Positions 8,745 to 16,691 of a DNA stretch of 64,000 nt are shown here, in pieces (positions within the stretch are counted from its first letter, which is position 1; every line of letters begins with the position of its first letter). The notes beneath the pieces were generated by a model. It ran no database searches. It was given only the letters and a program-made list of their open reading frames with translations, and was not told where the DNA came from. The stretch spans positions 1,302,001 through 1,366,000 of the forward strand of contig NZ_CP195303.1 of the NCBI RefSeq assembly GCF_051245535.1, read 5' to 3'. A program made the translations under genes and the position numbers. This DNA is from Micavibrio aeruginosavorus_D (lineage in GTDB: Bacteria; Pseudomonadota; Alphaproteobacteria; Micavibrionales; Micavibrionaceae).

Positions 8745-9095
8745 ATGAACAGCTTGATGACATCCCTGACCACAACAGACGCCCAGATCGCCATGGTTCG
8801 CAGCCAGGCCGAACAGGCCAAACAAATGGCCGCGGCAATGAAAGCCAAAGGCATCAACATCGAGAAGATTGACGCTGCTGCGCGTGATTTCGAAGCCGTC
8901 TTCCTCTCCTCGATGATGAAGCCGATGTTCGAAGGGATCGAGCCCGATCCGTTGTTCGGCGGCGGCAATGGCGAAGAAATTTTCCAGGATTTGATGCTGG
9001 ATGAGTACGGCAAGAACATGGCCGCCAATGGTGGCGTGGGCATTGCCGACATGGTTCGCGCGGAAATGATCCGCCAGCAAGAAGGAGCTGTATAA
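8745..9095 (+). CDS. Rod-binding protein, FlgJ N-terminal-domain type (CheL-like)
   Basis: This 116-residue protein corresponds to the rod-binding domain of FlgJ without the muramidase domain, the form called CheL in Caulobacter. The motif AARDFEAVFLSSMMKPMFEG near residue 45 and FQDLMLDEYGKNMA further on are the FlgJ rod-binding signature. It probably acts as a rod cap during rod assembly. It lies 13 bases after flgI, with AGGAGG before the ATG, and its stop overlaps the next start as TAATG. A separate enzyme must open the peptidoglycan for the rod; none is seen in the window. Confidence 0.88.
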   Translation: MNSLMTSLTTTDAQIAMVRSQAEQAKQMAAAMKAKGINIEKIDAAARDFEAVFLSSMMKPMFEGIEPDPLFGGGNGEEIFQDLMLDEYGKNMAANGGVGIADMVRAEMIRQQEGAV

Positions 9096-9571
9096 TGAGC
9101 ACACAATCGAAAAATTTTGAACCCGCAATCACCCTGCCCGCCGATCCGGCCCGCGCCATGCAGGACATGATGGAAACCATCGACAGCCTGCGCGCTGTGT
9201 ATGTTGAGGAAAACGAAGCCCTGAACGCCGCACGCACGCGCGATTTCATGGCGCTGCAACCGCGCAAGCTGGAAACCACCCGCGCCTATCACGACGGCAT
9301 CAGCCAGATGATCGCGCGTAAGAACGATTTCCTGAACGTTCACCCGGATCTGAAAAGCCTGTTCCGTCAGAAACAGGAGGCTTTCACAATCGTGGCCGAA
9401 GAGAACATGGAAGCGCTGGACCGTATGCGCCGCAGCGTCAACCGCTTGAATGAACGCATCATGACAGCGGCCCGCAAATCAATGGAACGTGACGGCGTGA
9501 ACTATGGCGCCCACGGCAAGATGAAGGGCTACCAAAGCACAGCCCCGATGACCCTGAACGAATCCGCGTAA
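9095..9571 (+). CDS. FlgN/FlbY-type flagellar protein
   Basis: This 158-residue, mostly helical protein follows the rod-binding protein with a one-base overlap, the position of flbY in Caulobacter. Its helices (MMETIDSLRAVYVEENEALN, then MRRSVNRLNERIMTAARKSM) resemble FlgN-type export chaperones, which carry hook-filament junction proteins. Family assignment rests mainly on position and helical character, not on strong motifs. Confidence 0.65.
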   Translation: MSTQSKNFEPAITLPADPARAMQDMMETIDSLRAVYVEENEALNAARTRDFMALQPRKLETTRAYHDGISQMIARKNDFLNVHPDLKSLFRQKQEAFTIVAEENMEALDRMRRSVNRLNERIMTAARKSMERDGVNYGAHGKMKGYQSTAPMTLNESA

Positions 9572-9632
9572 TCGTCACTACACCGACCCAACGGGCAGCC
9601 AAAGCGGGCAGAAAGCCAGAGAAGGACAGATT

Positions 9633-11303
9633 ATGACGACAGAGATCAGTATGCAGATCACACCGCAAGCCAAGCAATCCGCCCTCGCCGGATCTGGCTT
9701 GACCGGGAATGGCATGACAAGTGGCCTGACCAACGGTCTTGGCGGCGCCCTGTCCTTTATCGACCTGATCTTTACCCGTATTGCTCCCGAAACGACCACG
9801 ACCGCAACCACCACGCAAGATACTCAAGGTACGATCAACGCCGAAACCGCATTGCTGGACAAAGCCGCCACCACGATCATCAACACGCGCCCAACGCAAA
9901 TCAGCGCCGATACGACCCTGAACACGGATCAGGCCGATGATGTTGTTGGCATGTTGGTCAATGATGCACCGCTGAGCGAAGAGGCCGCCGCGTTTTTGGA
10001 AACGCTGGCGCAAGCCCTGCGTCAAAGCAATCCGGATGCACTGCCATCCACCGAAACACCGAATATTACAGATTTGAGCCCAGAGGCCCGCAAAACGCTG
10101 ATCGTCCGCTTGGAAACGCTTATCCAAGGCTTACCGCTGGATGACCAGACCATCACCCTGCCGAAAACATCTGGCGACGCTTTGGCCGTTGATGCCAACG
10201 CCATTGCCGACGCGCAACAAGCCTTGATCGCCACGGGTTTAACCCCGGAAGATATTACCAAGATCGTACAGGACATCCATGATGGCCGCGATCTGACCAA
10301 TGACAGTGAGGGCCTGGCCCTGCTGTCCGTCATCATCAACATCCTGCCGCCGCAATCCGGGGCATCCGCCCGCAAGGCGCAGGACATTGTGATCATGCCA
10401 CGGTCCGGCAACCCGGTGACCACCACCGCAACGCCGCCCAAGACCACCGGCACCAGCGAACCCACGGTGCAATCCTCGCTCAATGATCTTCTGGTCAATC
10501 CGGAAGAAACCGCCCTTGTCGAAGATGACGGCTTGAGCGCAGGCGGAAAAACCAAAGGGTTTGACGAAATATTGCGCCTGATGGAAGCCGCGCAAAGCAA
10601 CGGCAACACGAAAATGGCCACAGGTCTGGAAAAGGCCCTGGCCGCCGTGCAATCCGGCACATCCCCGTCCGCCGCACTCAGCGCACAGGGCATGGATTTC
10701 ATGAACGGTCTGGGCAGCCTGATCAATGATGGCTCTCTGGACGGCGTGTTCCCGGACGGATCCGAATGGGCCCGCAACCTGAATGGCTTCAGCGGCCTGA
10801 GCATTACGGGAACGGCAAGTTTGACCTCTCTGGTCACCAGCTCGGCAAATCCTGCCGCCCCGCACCCGGCAACACAGGCCGTGGCCGCCGCAATTACGAA
10901 AAGTGCCCAGAATGGCGGCGACAGCACCCTGTCCATGCGTCTGGACCCGCCAGACCTTGGAAAGCTTGAGGTTCACGTGCGTTTTTCGAAGGACAAGTCG
11001 ATGCAAGCGCACATGGTTATCGAAAAACCGGAAACTTTTTTGATGCTGCAACGAGATTCCAGCGTTCTGGAACGATCCTTGCAAGAGGCAGGTATAGACA
11101 CCGGGAATGGTGGGTTGAGCTTCGAACTGGCCGACCAATCCCATGACTGGAGCCGAGACGGAAATGGCCGCGGATACGAAGGCGGTTCAGGACGTAAAGG
11201 CGAAGGTGCCGAAGATGGCGAACAAGAGATCGTTATTGAAAGCACGATGAATTGGTACACCGACGCCGCGACCGGCATGCAGCGTTACGACATTCTGGCT
11301 TAA
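9633..11303 (+). CDS. fliK: Flagellar hook-length control protein FliK
   Basis: FliK is secreted during hook growth and switches export from hook to filament proteins. The 556-residue protein has a low-complexity, Thr/Ala/Asp-rich N-terminal ruler region and a C-terminal Flg_hook domain with MRLDPPDLGKLEVHVRFS (about residue 435) and SSVLERSLQEAGIDTGNGGL, the recognisable core. It is followed 13 bases later by flgD and then flgE, so hook cap, hook and hook-length control form one group. A second FliK-like protein is encoded at 36205-38313. Confidence 0.88.
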   Translation: MTTEISMQITPQAKQSALAGSGLTGNGMTSGLTNGLGGALSFIDLIFTRIAPETTTTATTTQDTQGTINAETALLDKAATTIINTRPTQISADTTLNTDQADDVVGMLVNDAPLSEEAAAFLETLAQALRQSNPDALPSTETPNITDLSPEARKTLIVRLETLIQGLPLDDQTITLPKTSGDALAVDANAIADAQQALIATGLTPEDITKIVQDIHDGRDLTNDSEGLALLSVIINILPPQSGASARKAQDIVIMPRSGNPVTTTATPPKTTGTSEPTVQSSLNDLLVNPEETALVEDDGLSAGGKTKGFDEILRLMEAAQSNGNTKMATGLEKALAAVQSGTSPSAALSAQGMDFMNGLGSLINDGSLDGVFPDGSEWARNLNGFSGLSITGTASLTSLVTSSANPAAPHPATQAVAAAITKSAQNGGDSTLSMRLDPPDLGKLEVHVRFSKDKSMQAHMVIEKPETFLMLQRDSSVLERSLQEAGIDTGNGGLSFELADQSHDWSRDGNGRGYEGGSGRKGEGAEDGEQEIVIESTMNWYTDAATGMQRYDILA

Positions 11304-11316
11304 TGGAGAGCCGCAG

Positions 11317-12072
11317 ATGACAAGTGATGTAACATTAACAGGAGCGGCACAGGGCGTTGCGAACACGCAAACCCAGTCCATTAAACTGGCGGAAGATTTT
11401 TCCCAGTTCCTGACGCTGTTGACCACACAGCTCCAGAACCAGGATCCGATGAACCCGATGGACTCCACCGAGTTCACGAACCAGTTGGTTCAGTTCAGCC
11501 AAGTCGAACAGGCCATCAACACCAACCAGAAACTGGACGACCTGCTCTCCCTGCAACTGGGCAGCATTTCCAGCGTTGCGTTGGGTTATGTCGGCATGGA
11601 CGTCACCTACACCAGTGCTGAAATGAACTGGGACGGCGCAAAACCGGTCGACATTTTCTACAATCTGGAATCCGGTGCGAAAGTCGCCAAGGCCAACATC
11701 TACAACGAAGCGGGCGACCTGATCCGCAGCATGGAAGCGCCAAAGGCCGCCGGCCCGCAGCAAACCACATGGGACGGTAAAGACGACGACGGCAATGTGG
11801 TTCCGGAAGGCACCTACACGCTGAAAATCGATGCCGTCGACAACGACGATAAACCAATCACCGAAATCGCCACCGCCGTATCCGGCAACGTGCGCGGTAT
11901 CGAATCGCAAAACGGCGTCATCTTCCTGTTGATCGGACAACGCGCCGTGGCCCTGAACACTGTAATTCAGGCCAAAACGGCAACCGCCGCACCGGAAACA
12001 CCACCGACAACACCGGATGATGGAACCGATACCGGCGAAACAGAAGAACCGGATGGGGAGGACAGCGCATGA
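11317..12072 (+). CDS. flgD: Hook-capping / hook assembly protein FlgD
   Basis: FlgD caps the growing hook and is needed to polymerise FlgE. The 251-residue protein has the FlgD N-terminal signature FLTLLTTQLQNQDPMNPMDS (about residues 31-50) and STEFTNQLVQFSQVEQ. The C-terminal FlgD Ig-like/tudor region has TTWDGKDDDGNVVPEGTYTL. The tail after residue 220 is a Thr/Pro/Glu/Asp-rich extension not usual for the family. It lies between fliK and flgE. Confidence 0.95.
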   Translation: MTSDVTLTGAAQGVANTQTQSIKLAEDFSQFLTLLTTQLQNQDPMNPMDSTEFTNQLVQFSQVEQAINTNQKLDDLLSLQLGSISSVALGYVGMDVTYTSAEMNWDGAKPVDIFYNLESGAKVAKANIYNEAGDLIRSMEAPKAAGPQQTTWDGKDDDGNVVPEGTYTLKIDAVDNDDKPITEIATAVSGNVRGIESQNGVIFLLIGQRAVALNTVIQAKTATAAPETPPTTPDDGTDTGETEEPDGEDSA

Positions 12073-12162
12073 TCCACCTCATGGCTTAACCACACAGAAT
12101 ACGAATAAACAAAAAACAAACAAACAGAACAGCAACAGTTAGAGAGTAAAAGGAGACAGAAT

Positions 12163-14205
12163 ATGAGCTTGTTTGGATCCCTTTTCACCGGCGTATCTGG
12201 TCTTGGCGCACAATCGCAATCCACAGCCATGATCGCCAACAACATCGCCAACGTGAACACGGTCGGCTTTAAACGGTCCGAAGCCGCGTTCTACAGCTTG
12301 GTTACATCCGAAGGCCGTTCATCCCGTTATTCACCGGGTACGGTTGCGGTAAACCGCGTCCAACGCGTAAACCAACAAGGCCCAATTCAACAAACCGGTT
12401 CCACCACGGACGCCGCCATCTCCGGTAACGGGATGTTCACTGTAAAACGCGATACCACGGCTGGTCAGGAATTCCTGTACACCCGCTCCGGTTCGTTCAG
12501 TGAAGATGCCCAGGGGCTGCTGCGCAACACCGCCGGTTTCGTCATGTACGCATGGCCGCTGGATGCCAACGGCAACCTGCCCGCCAACCAAGGGGATTTG
12601 ACCTCGCTGGTTCCGGCTGACGTTGCCTTCCTTGGTGGCTTGACCCGTCCGACCACGTCCGGGGAAATTTCCCTGACGCTGAACGCGAACGAAGTTGACG
12701 CATCGCTGGGCAACGTATCCACGACCCCGGCGGACTTCACCCGCGGTCTGACCGTGTATGACAGCCTTGGTTCCGCACAGGTTCTGACGTTCGAATACAC
12801 CAAAACCTACGGCCCGCAGGGGACGTCGGCTGGTACTGTGTCCGATCTGTCCGCCACGGACAATCTGGTCACGGACCTCGGCATGACCGTCGGCAACAGC
12901 TTCTCGATCACAACAGATGCAGGTGGCCCGTCTACGTTTACGGTCACATCGACATCGACGGTGAACGACATCCTGAACTTCGTTAACACTGTTCCGGGGG
13001 CTGAGGCTTTCCTGGGCAACAACGGGGAACTGGTGTTCCAACGCACCGAATTCGAAGGTGGCGCCGCCCAAACCATCAACGTCACCAACGTATCCGGCAC
13101 ACCGCTGACCGCGTTGGGCATGGTGGCTGGGACCTACGCCTCCAACGATCTGACAACGGCGACAGCCATTGCCACGGGCACCGTTGGTGGTTTGGTCGAT
13201 GGTACACCGGGTCCGGCGACCTTGTTGGCCGCCCTGGGCCTGAACCCCGGCGATACGCTGACCATTGACCTGGATGGTGCGGGTGCCCCCGCCACCTTCA
13301 CGGTTGGTGCCGGTGATGATATCGACGACATCACGGCCTTTGTTGACGGTGTAACCGGTGTTCCGGGTTCGGCCATCATTAACGGATCGGGTCAACTGGA
13401 AATCACCCACTCCAACGCCTCTCCGAACGATGCCATCATTGGCTTCGGCGGCGTAAACGTTGCGGCCGCTCTGGGCCTGAGCACAACCCAAACCTACTTC
13501 GCTGCTGGTTTCGGTAACGGCTCTCCATCGGACTCCCCGCCGTACAGCTCGGGTGGCTACCCATCTCCGCAAAGCCTGCCGGGTGATACGAATTACAACA
13601 GCCGCGGCTGGTGGAATGTTCGCGTTGTTCACCCGAACGGCACGACCCTGTCCAATGGCCTGATGAACTTCGACGGTGACGGCTCGCTGAACGCCCTGCC
13701 GGACTCCGACGGGAACATCGACCTGAACCTGGACCAGATCGACTGGGGCAACGGTTCAAGCCCGCAGAACATCGACATTGACGTTGAACGTTTCAACAGC
13801 TTTGCCGGCCAGTACAACGTGATCTTCTCCGACCAGAACGGGGCCGAACTGGGCCTGCGGACTGGGGTGGAACTGACACGCGATGGCTTCGTCGTCGCCC
13901 GGTTCTCGAACGGTGCGTCGGCTCGCCTGTACAAGGTTCCGCTGGTGACGTTCTCCAACATCAACGGCCTGACCGAAGTATCGGGTACGGCCTACTCGGA
14001 AAGCGAATTGTCAGGTGAAGAAAACTTGCGTGAAGCCGGAACCGGCGGCGCGGGCTTCCTGGAACCCTCGACAATCGAATCCTCGAACGTCGACTTGGCC
14101 GATGAATTCGCGAAGCTGATCGTCAGCCAGCGGGCCTTCTCAGCCAACAGCAAAATCATCACCACGGTGGACCAGATGACAGAAGAGCTTCTGAGACTCC
14201 GATAA
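12163..14205 (+). CDS. flgE: Flagellar hook protein FlgE, enlarged
   Basis: FlgE builds the flexible hook. The 680-residue protein starts MSLFGSLFTGVSGLGAQSQS, carries the motif ANNIANVNTVGFKRSEAAF, and ends with SNVDLADEFAKLIVSQRAFS, all standard. It is much longer than enteric FlgE (about 400 residues). The extra length lies in the surface domains at about residues 220-450, where two similar units occur, each with a flagellin-insert style pattern (FTVTSTSTVNDILNFVN and FTVGAGDDIDDITAFVDG, each followed by a strand such as GELVFQ or GQLEIT). AGGAG precedes the ATG. The first flagellin gene follows 61 bases after the stop. Confidence 0.95.
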   Translation: MSLFGSLFTGVSGLGAQSQSTAMIANNIANVNTVGFKRSEAAFYSLVTSEGRSSRYSPGTVAVNRVQRVNQQGPIQQTGSTTDAAISGNGMFTVKRDTTAGQEFLYTRSGSFSEDAQGLLRNTAGFVMYAWPLDANGNLPANQGDLTSLVPADVAFLGGLTRPTTSGEISLTLNANEVDASLGNVSTTPADFTRGLTVYDSLGSAQVLTFEYTKTYGPQGTSAGTVSDLSATDNLVTDLGMTVGNSFSITTDAGGPSTFTVTSTSTVNDILNFVNTVPGAEAFLGNNGELVFQRTEFEGGAAQTINVTNVSGTPLTALGMVAGTYASNDLTTATAIATGTVGGLVDGTPGPATLLAALGLNPGDTLTIDLDGAGAPATFTVGAGDDIDDITAFVDGVTGVPGSAIINGSGQLEITHSNASPNDAIIGFGGVNVAAALGLSTTQTYFAAGFGNGSPSDSPPYSSGGYPSPQSLPGDTNYNSRGWWNVRVVHPNGTTLSNGLMNFDGDGSLNALPDSDGNIDLNLDQIDWGNGSSPQNIDIDVERFNSFAGQYNVIFSDQNGAELGLRTGVELTRDGFVVARFSNGASARLYKVPLVTFSNINGLTEVSGTAYSESELSGEENLREAGTGGAGFLEPSTIESSNVDLADEFAKLIVSQRAFSANSKIITTVDQMTEELLRLR

Positions 14206-14266
14206 TCCACCGTAACCAGACATAACCGTTTCAAGAGATAAAAGTACGTAAGAAAGGACTAAAATC

Positions 14267-15997
14267 ATGACCAACGATGTCGTATTGACCGCAGCCTTGC
14301 GCACAAACCTGCTGTCGCTGCAGAACACGCAAAGCCTGATCGATATTACCCAGAACCGCTTGGCTACGGGGAAAAAGATCAACTCCGCTCTGGATGGCCC
14401 GCAAGCGTTCTTCGCCTCTCAGGCGCTGAACAACCGCGCTGGCGATCTGGGCCGCCTGCTGGACTCCATTGGCCAGTCCATTCAGGTGATCAAAGCCGCC
14501 GACACCGGCGTCACCGCTTTGACCACCATGGTCGAACAAGCCGACGCCCTGGTCACCAGCGCCCGCGAAGCGGTTGCGAATGCCCAGTCGGAAGCGAAAG
14601 TGACGGGTACGAAGGACCTGCGTAATGTTGACGATCTACGCGCCATCGTAGGCTGGCCTGCAGATGCATTAACCCGCATTTCCTTCACCTTGACGACGCA
14701 AGAAGGCGTTTCTCGTGCCACAGGTGAATTCGCCACACCACTAGTTACTGGCGCAACGACAAACATTGATGTCGCAGCGGGCACATCAACAGAAGATCTT
14801 CTGGCTCGCCTGAACAGCATTGTTGACGCTGATGGAACTCACGTTATCAAGGCAGAGCTGGATGCCAAAGGGCAGCTGTCGATCAAGACAACGAACGGTG
14901 ATAGTTTGAACATGAACTTCACCACAACGACAGACAACGATGTAACCAACCTTGGCTTGGCAAACGCCCTTGGTTTTGGCGATCAGGTCCGCATTGTTGA
15001 CGATGGAGCCGGCGCATCAAACGTCAGCATAACGGCCATTGCTGATACAGCACTGCGTTCGTTTTCCTTGTACGACAGCACAACAGCACCAGACACGATC
15101 GCAAATCGCAGCGACCTCTTGTCAAACCTCGTTAACGCTTCAGGAACATCACTGTTCGGTAACCTCGACAACGCCGCCGATGACTTCGTCATCTCTATCA
15201 ACGGCGGAGCCGGGCAACGCATTGAACTTACATCCGGCGGCGCATCCATCAGCATTCAAGGATTCATTGATCAAATCAACAACAACGGATCACTGAACAC
15301 GAAAATCAAGGCAGAGTTTGACGAAGAAACCGGTCAAATTTCCTTGCGCCCAATTGATGGATCTGTAAAAAGCATCACAACGACACTGGAAGCCGATGCT
15401 GGCGGAGCCACTGCAAACTTTGGCTTCGGCACAACGGCGCTGACCACCGCTGATGCGGACCCAATTGGTGAACACATCACCTTCGGTGACTCCGTCGCAG
15501 AACTGGCCAAGCTTGAATCCGACTATAACAAGCTGCGTGACCAGATTGATGCGTTGGTGTCCAACGGTGACACGGGCTATCGCGGCACGAACTTGCTGTT
15601 CGGTGATGACCTGCTGACCGTCTTCAACGAAGACCGCACCAGCACGATCACAACCGAAGGCGTAACGTTCACCGCCGATGGTTTGGGTCTGGACGTTGCC
15701 GACTTCTCCCGTATCGACACGGTTGAAGACAGCATTGAAAACGTTCGCGAAGCGCTGGAAACCGTGCGGAACTTCGGTTCCACACTGGCCAACGATTTGT
15801 CGGTCATCCAGGCGCGTCAAACATTCACCAGCTCGATGGTCACCACGTTGAAAGAGGGCTCCGCCCTGCTGGTCAACGCGGACCAAAACGAAGAAGGTGC
15901 GAAATTGCTGGCACTGCAAACACGTCAACAGCTGGGCGTTACCGCCCTGTCGCTGGCGTCGCAGTCCCAACAGGCTATCCTGCGTCTGTTCGGCTAA
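14267..15997 (+). CDS. Flagellin, first copy
   Basis: Flagellin forms the filament. The 576-residue protein has conserved D0/D1 ends: LRTNLLSLQNTQSLIDITQN and LATGKKINSALDGPQAFFAS at the N-terminus, and EGAKLLALQTRQQLGVTALS ending in QQAILRLFG. The centre (about residues 125-400) is a large variable D2/D3 insert that lowers GC and loosens codon bias by eye. The ends are nearly the same as those of the second flagellin (16692-18401), while the centres differ. At 576 residues it is about twice Caulobacter flagellins. AAAGGA precedes the ATG. FlbT and FlaF, encoded just downstream, probably control its mRNA and secretion. Confidence 0.95.
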   Translation: MTNDVVLTAALRTNLLSLQNTQSLIDITQNRLATGKKINSALDGPQAFFASQALNNRAGDLGRLLDSIGQSIQVIKAADTGVTALTTMVEQADALVTSAREAVANAQSEAKVTGTKDLRNVDDLRAIVGWPADALTRISFTLTTQEGVSRATGEFATPLVTGATTNIDVAAGTSTEDLLARLNSIVDADGTHVIKAELDAKGQLSIKTTNGDSLNMNFTTTTDNDVTNLGLANALGFGDQVRIVDDGAGASNVSITAIADTALRSFSLYDSTTAPDTIANRSDLLSNLVNASGTSLFGNLDNAADDFVISINGGAGQRIELTSGGASISIQGFIDQINNNGSLNTKIKAEFDEETGQISLRPIDGSVKSITTTLEADAGGATANFGFGTTALTTADADPIGEHITFGDSVAELAKLESDYNKLRDQIDALVSNGDTGYRGTNLLFGDDLLTVFNEDRTSTITTEGVTFTADGLGLDVADFSRIDTVEDSIENVREALETVRNFGSTLANDLSVIQARQTFTSSMVTTLKEGSALLVNADQNEEGAKLLALQTRQQLGVTALSLASQSQQAILRLFG

Positions 15998-16114
15998 TCG
16001 CCAACGACCCAGGGATAGGACTCTGGCCTTACGGCGGAGGATGGACACTAGCCCCCCACCTCCGCGGGCAGAACGCCCCAGTTCAGAACGGATAGTCGTA
16101 AGGACCCAGATCAT

Positions 16115-16150
16115 AAGGGTACACCGGGAAACCGGTGTACCCTTAATCTT
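16115..16150 (+). terminator. Rho-independent terminator after the first flagellin
   Basis: A perfect 13-bp stem AAGGGTACACCGG/CCGGTGTACCCTT closes on a GAAA tetraloop and is followed by AATCTTTT. The T-run is weak, but the stem is very stable. Confidence 0.75.
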
Positions 16151-16168
16151 TTGCGGAATAAGGGCCGG

Positions 16169-16359
16169 AACCACGAATGGACACGCATTCATTCAAATAA
16201 AGCACCTCCAGCAACGCGTCATCACCCACCCCCACACTGCGTCATCACCCGGTTTATCCGGGTGATCCATACCGCCCCATGGATTGCCCGAATAAATCGG
16301 GCAATGACGCGTGCTTGTGACAACGCCTTATGCGCTTGAATGCGTGCCCATTCGTGGTT
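16169..16359. repeat. 22-bp inverted repeat flanking a 150-base segment with a palindromic element (MITE-like)
   Basis: The left arm at 16169-16190 (AACCACGAATGGACACGCAT plus TC) matches the reverse complement of the right arm at 16338-16359 at 21 of 22 positions. A third, looser copy of the arm is at 18665-18687. Between the arms lies a family A palindromic repeat (16240-16309). No coding sequence is inside. Confidence 0.6.
16240..16309. repeat. Dispersed palindromic repeat, family A, copy 1
   Basis: Two hairpins in a row: ATCACCCGG/CCGGGTGAT with a TTTAT loop, then ATTGCCCGA/TCGGGCAAT with an ATAAA loop, bounded by CGTCAT and ATGACG. Close copies are at 19927-19996 and 50160-50229. Confidence 0.85.
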
Positions 16360-16386
16360 TCTACCTTCTATATACACGCCCACCAC

Positions 16387-16456
16387 CGTCATCCCGGCGC
16401 AGGCCGGGATCTTCCAGCCATAAAGGACGAAGACTCCGGCTTTCGCCGGAGTGACG
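16387..16456. repeat. Dispersed palindromic repeat, family D
   Basis: CGTCATCCCGGCGCAGGCC begins the element and GACTCCGGCTTTCGCCGGAG with TGACG ends it. Each half forms its own hairpin, the same layout as families A to C. Confidence 0.7.
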
Positions 16457-16593
16457 TATAGAGGAGGAAGACAATCAGCCCCAAATCCCGCAAAAATTTC
16501 TCAGAAAAACAAAACTTTTTTACATCAATTTTTTCATAATACAAAAAGACTCAATAATTTCAGTGACTTCCCAAAAAACGCATGCTAGCCTCT

Positions 16594-16608
16594 TTAAACC
16601 TTTGTTAA
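16594..16608 (+). promoter_or_regulatory. CtrA box TTAA-N7-TTAA upstream of the second flagellin
   Basis: TTAAACCTTTGTTAA is a perfect CtrA consensus, two TTAA half-sites separated by seven bases, 84 bases before the flagellin ATG. ctrA itself is in the window. I found no equivalent box upstream of the first flagellin. Confidence 0.65.
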
Positions 16609-16633
16609 GGCCTCTTGGCTTAAGCTGGGTACT

Positions 16634-16654
16634 GTATCGAGAGGAATTCGATAC
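16634..16654 (+). promoter_or_regulatory. Leader hairpin of the second flagellin mRNA
   Basis: GTATCGA (16634-16640) pairs perfectly with TCGATAC (16648-16654), and the loop GAGGAAT contains a Shine-Dalgarno-like GAGGA. It lies 38 bases before the ATG. It could be a site for FlbT, which in Caulobacter binds flagellin leaders. Confidence 0.4.
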
Positions 16655-16691
16655 TTACATAAAATAGGAAACCTAGGAAAGGAACCCTACT

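Larger units (their letters stand above)
15998..16691. other. Repeat-rich intergenic region between the flagellins
   Basis: This 694-base gap holds a strong terminator (16115-16144), a 22-bp inverted repeat flanking a palindromic element (16169-16359), a second palindromic element (16387-16456), and the AT-rich promoter and leader of the second flagellin with a CtrA box (16594-16608) and a leader hairpin (16634-16654). I see no gene. Confidence 0.7.

Noticed and set aside
12331..13632. Long open frame antisense to flgE
   Set aside because: Shadow of the strong codon bias of flgE; no ribosome site and no domain.
16612..16632. Possible sigma-54 promoter TTGG-N10-GT before the second flagellin
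   Set aside because: The -12 GC is missing (GT), and a perfect CtrA box lies just upstream.
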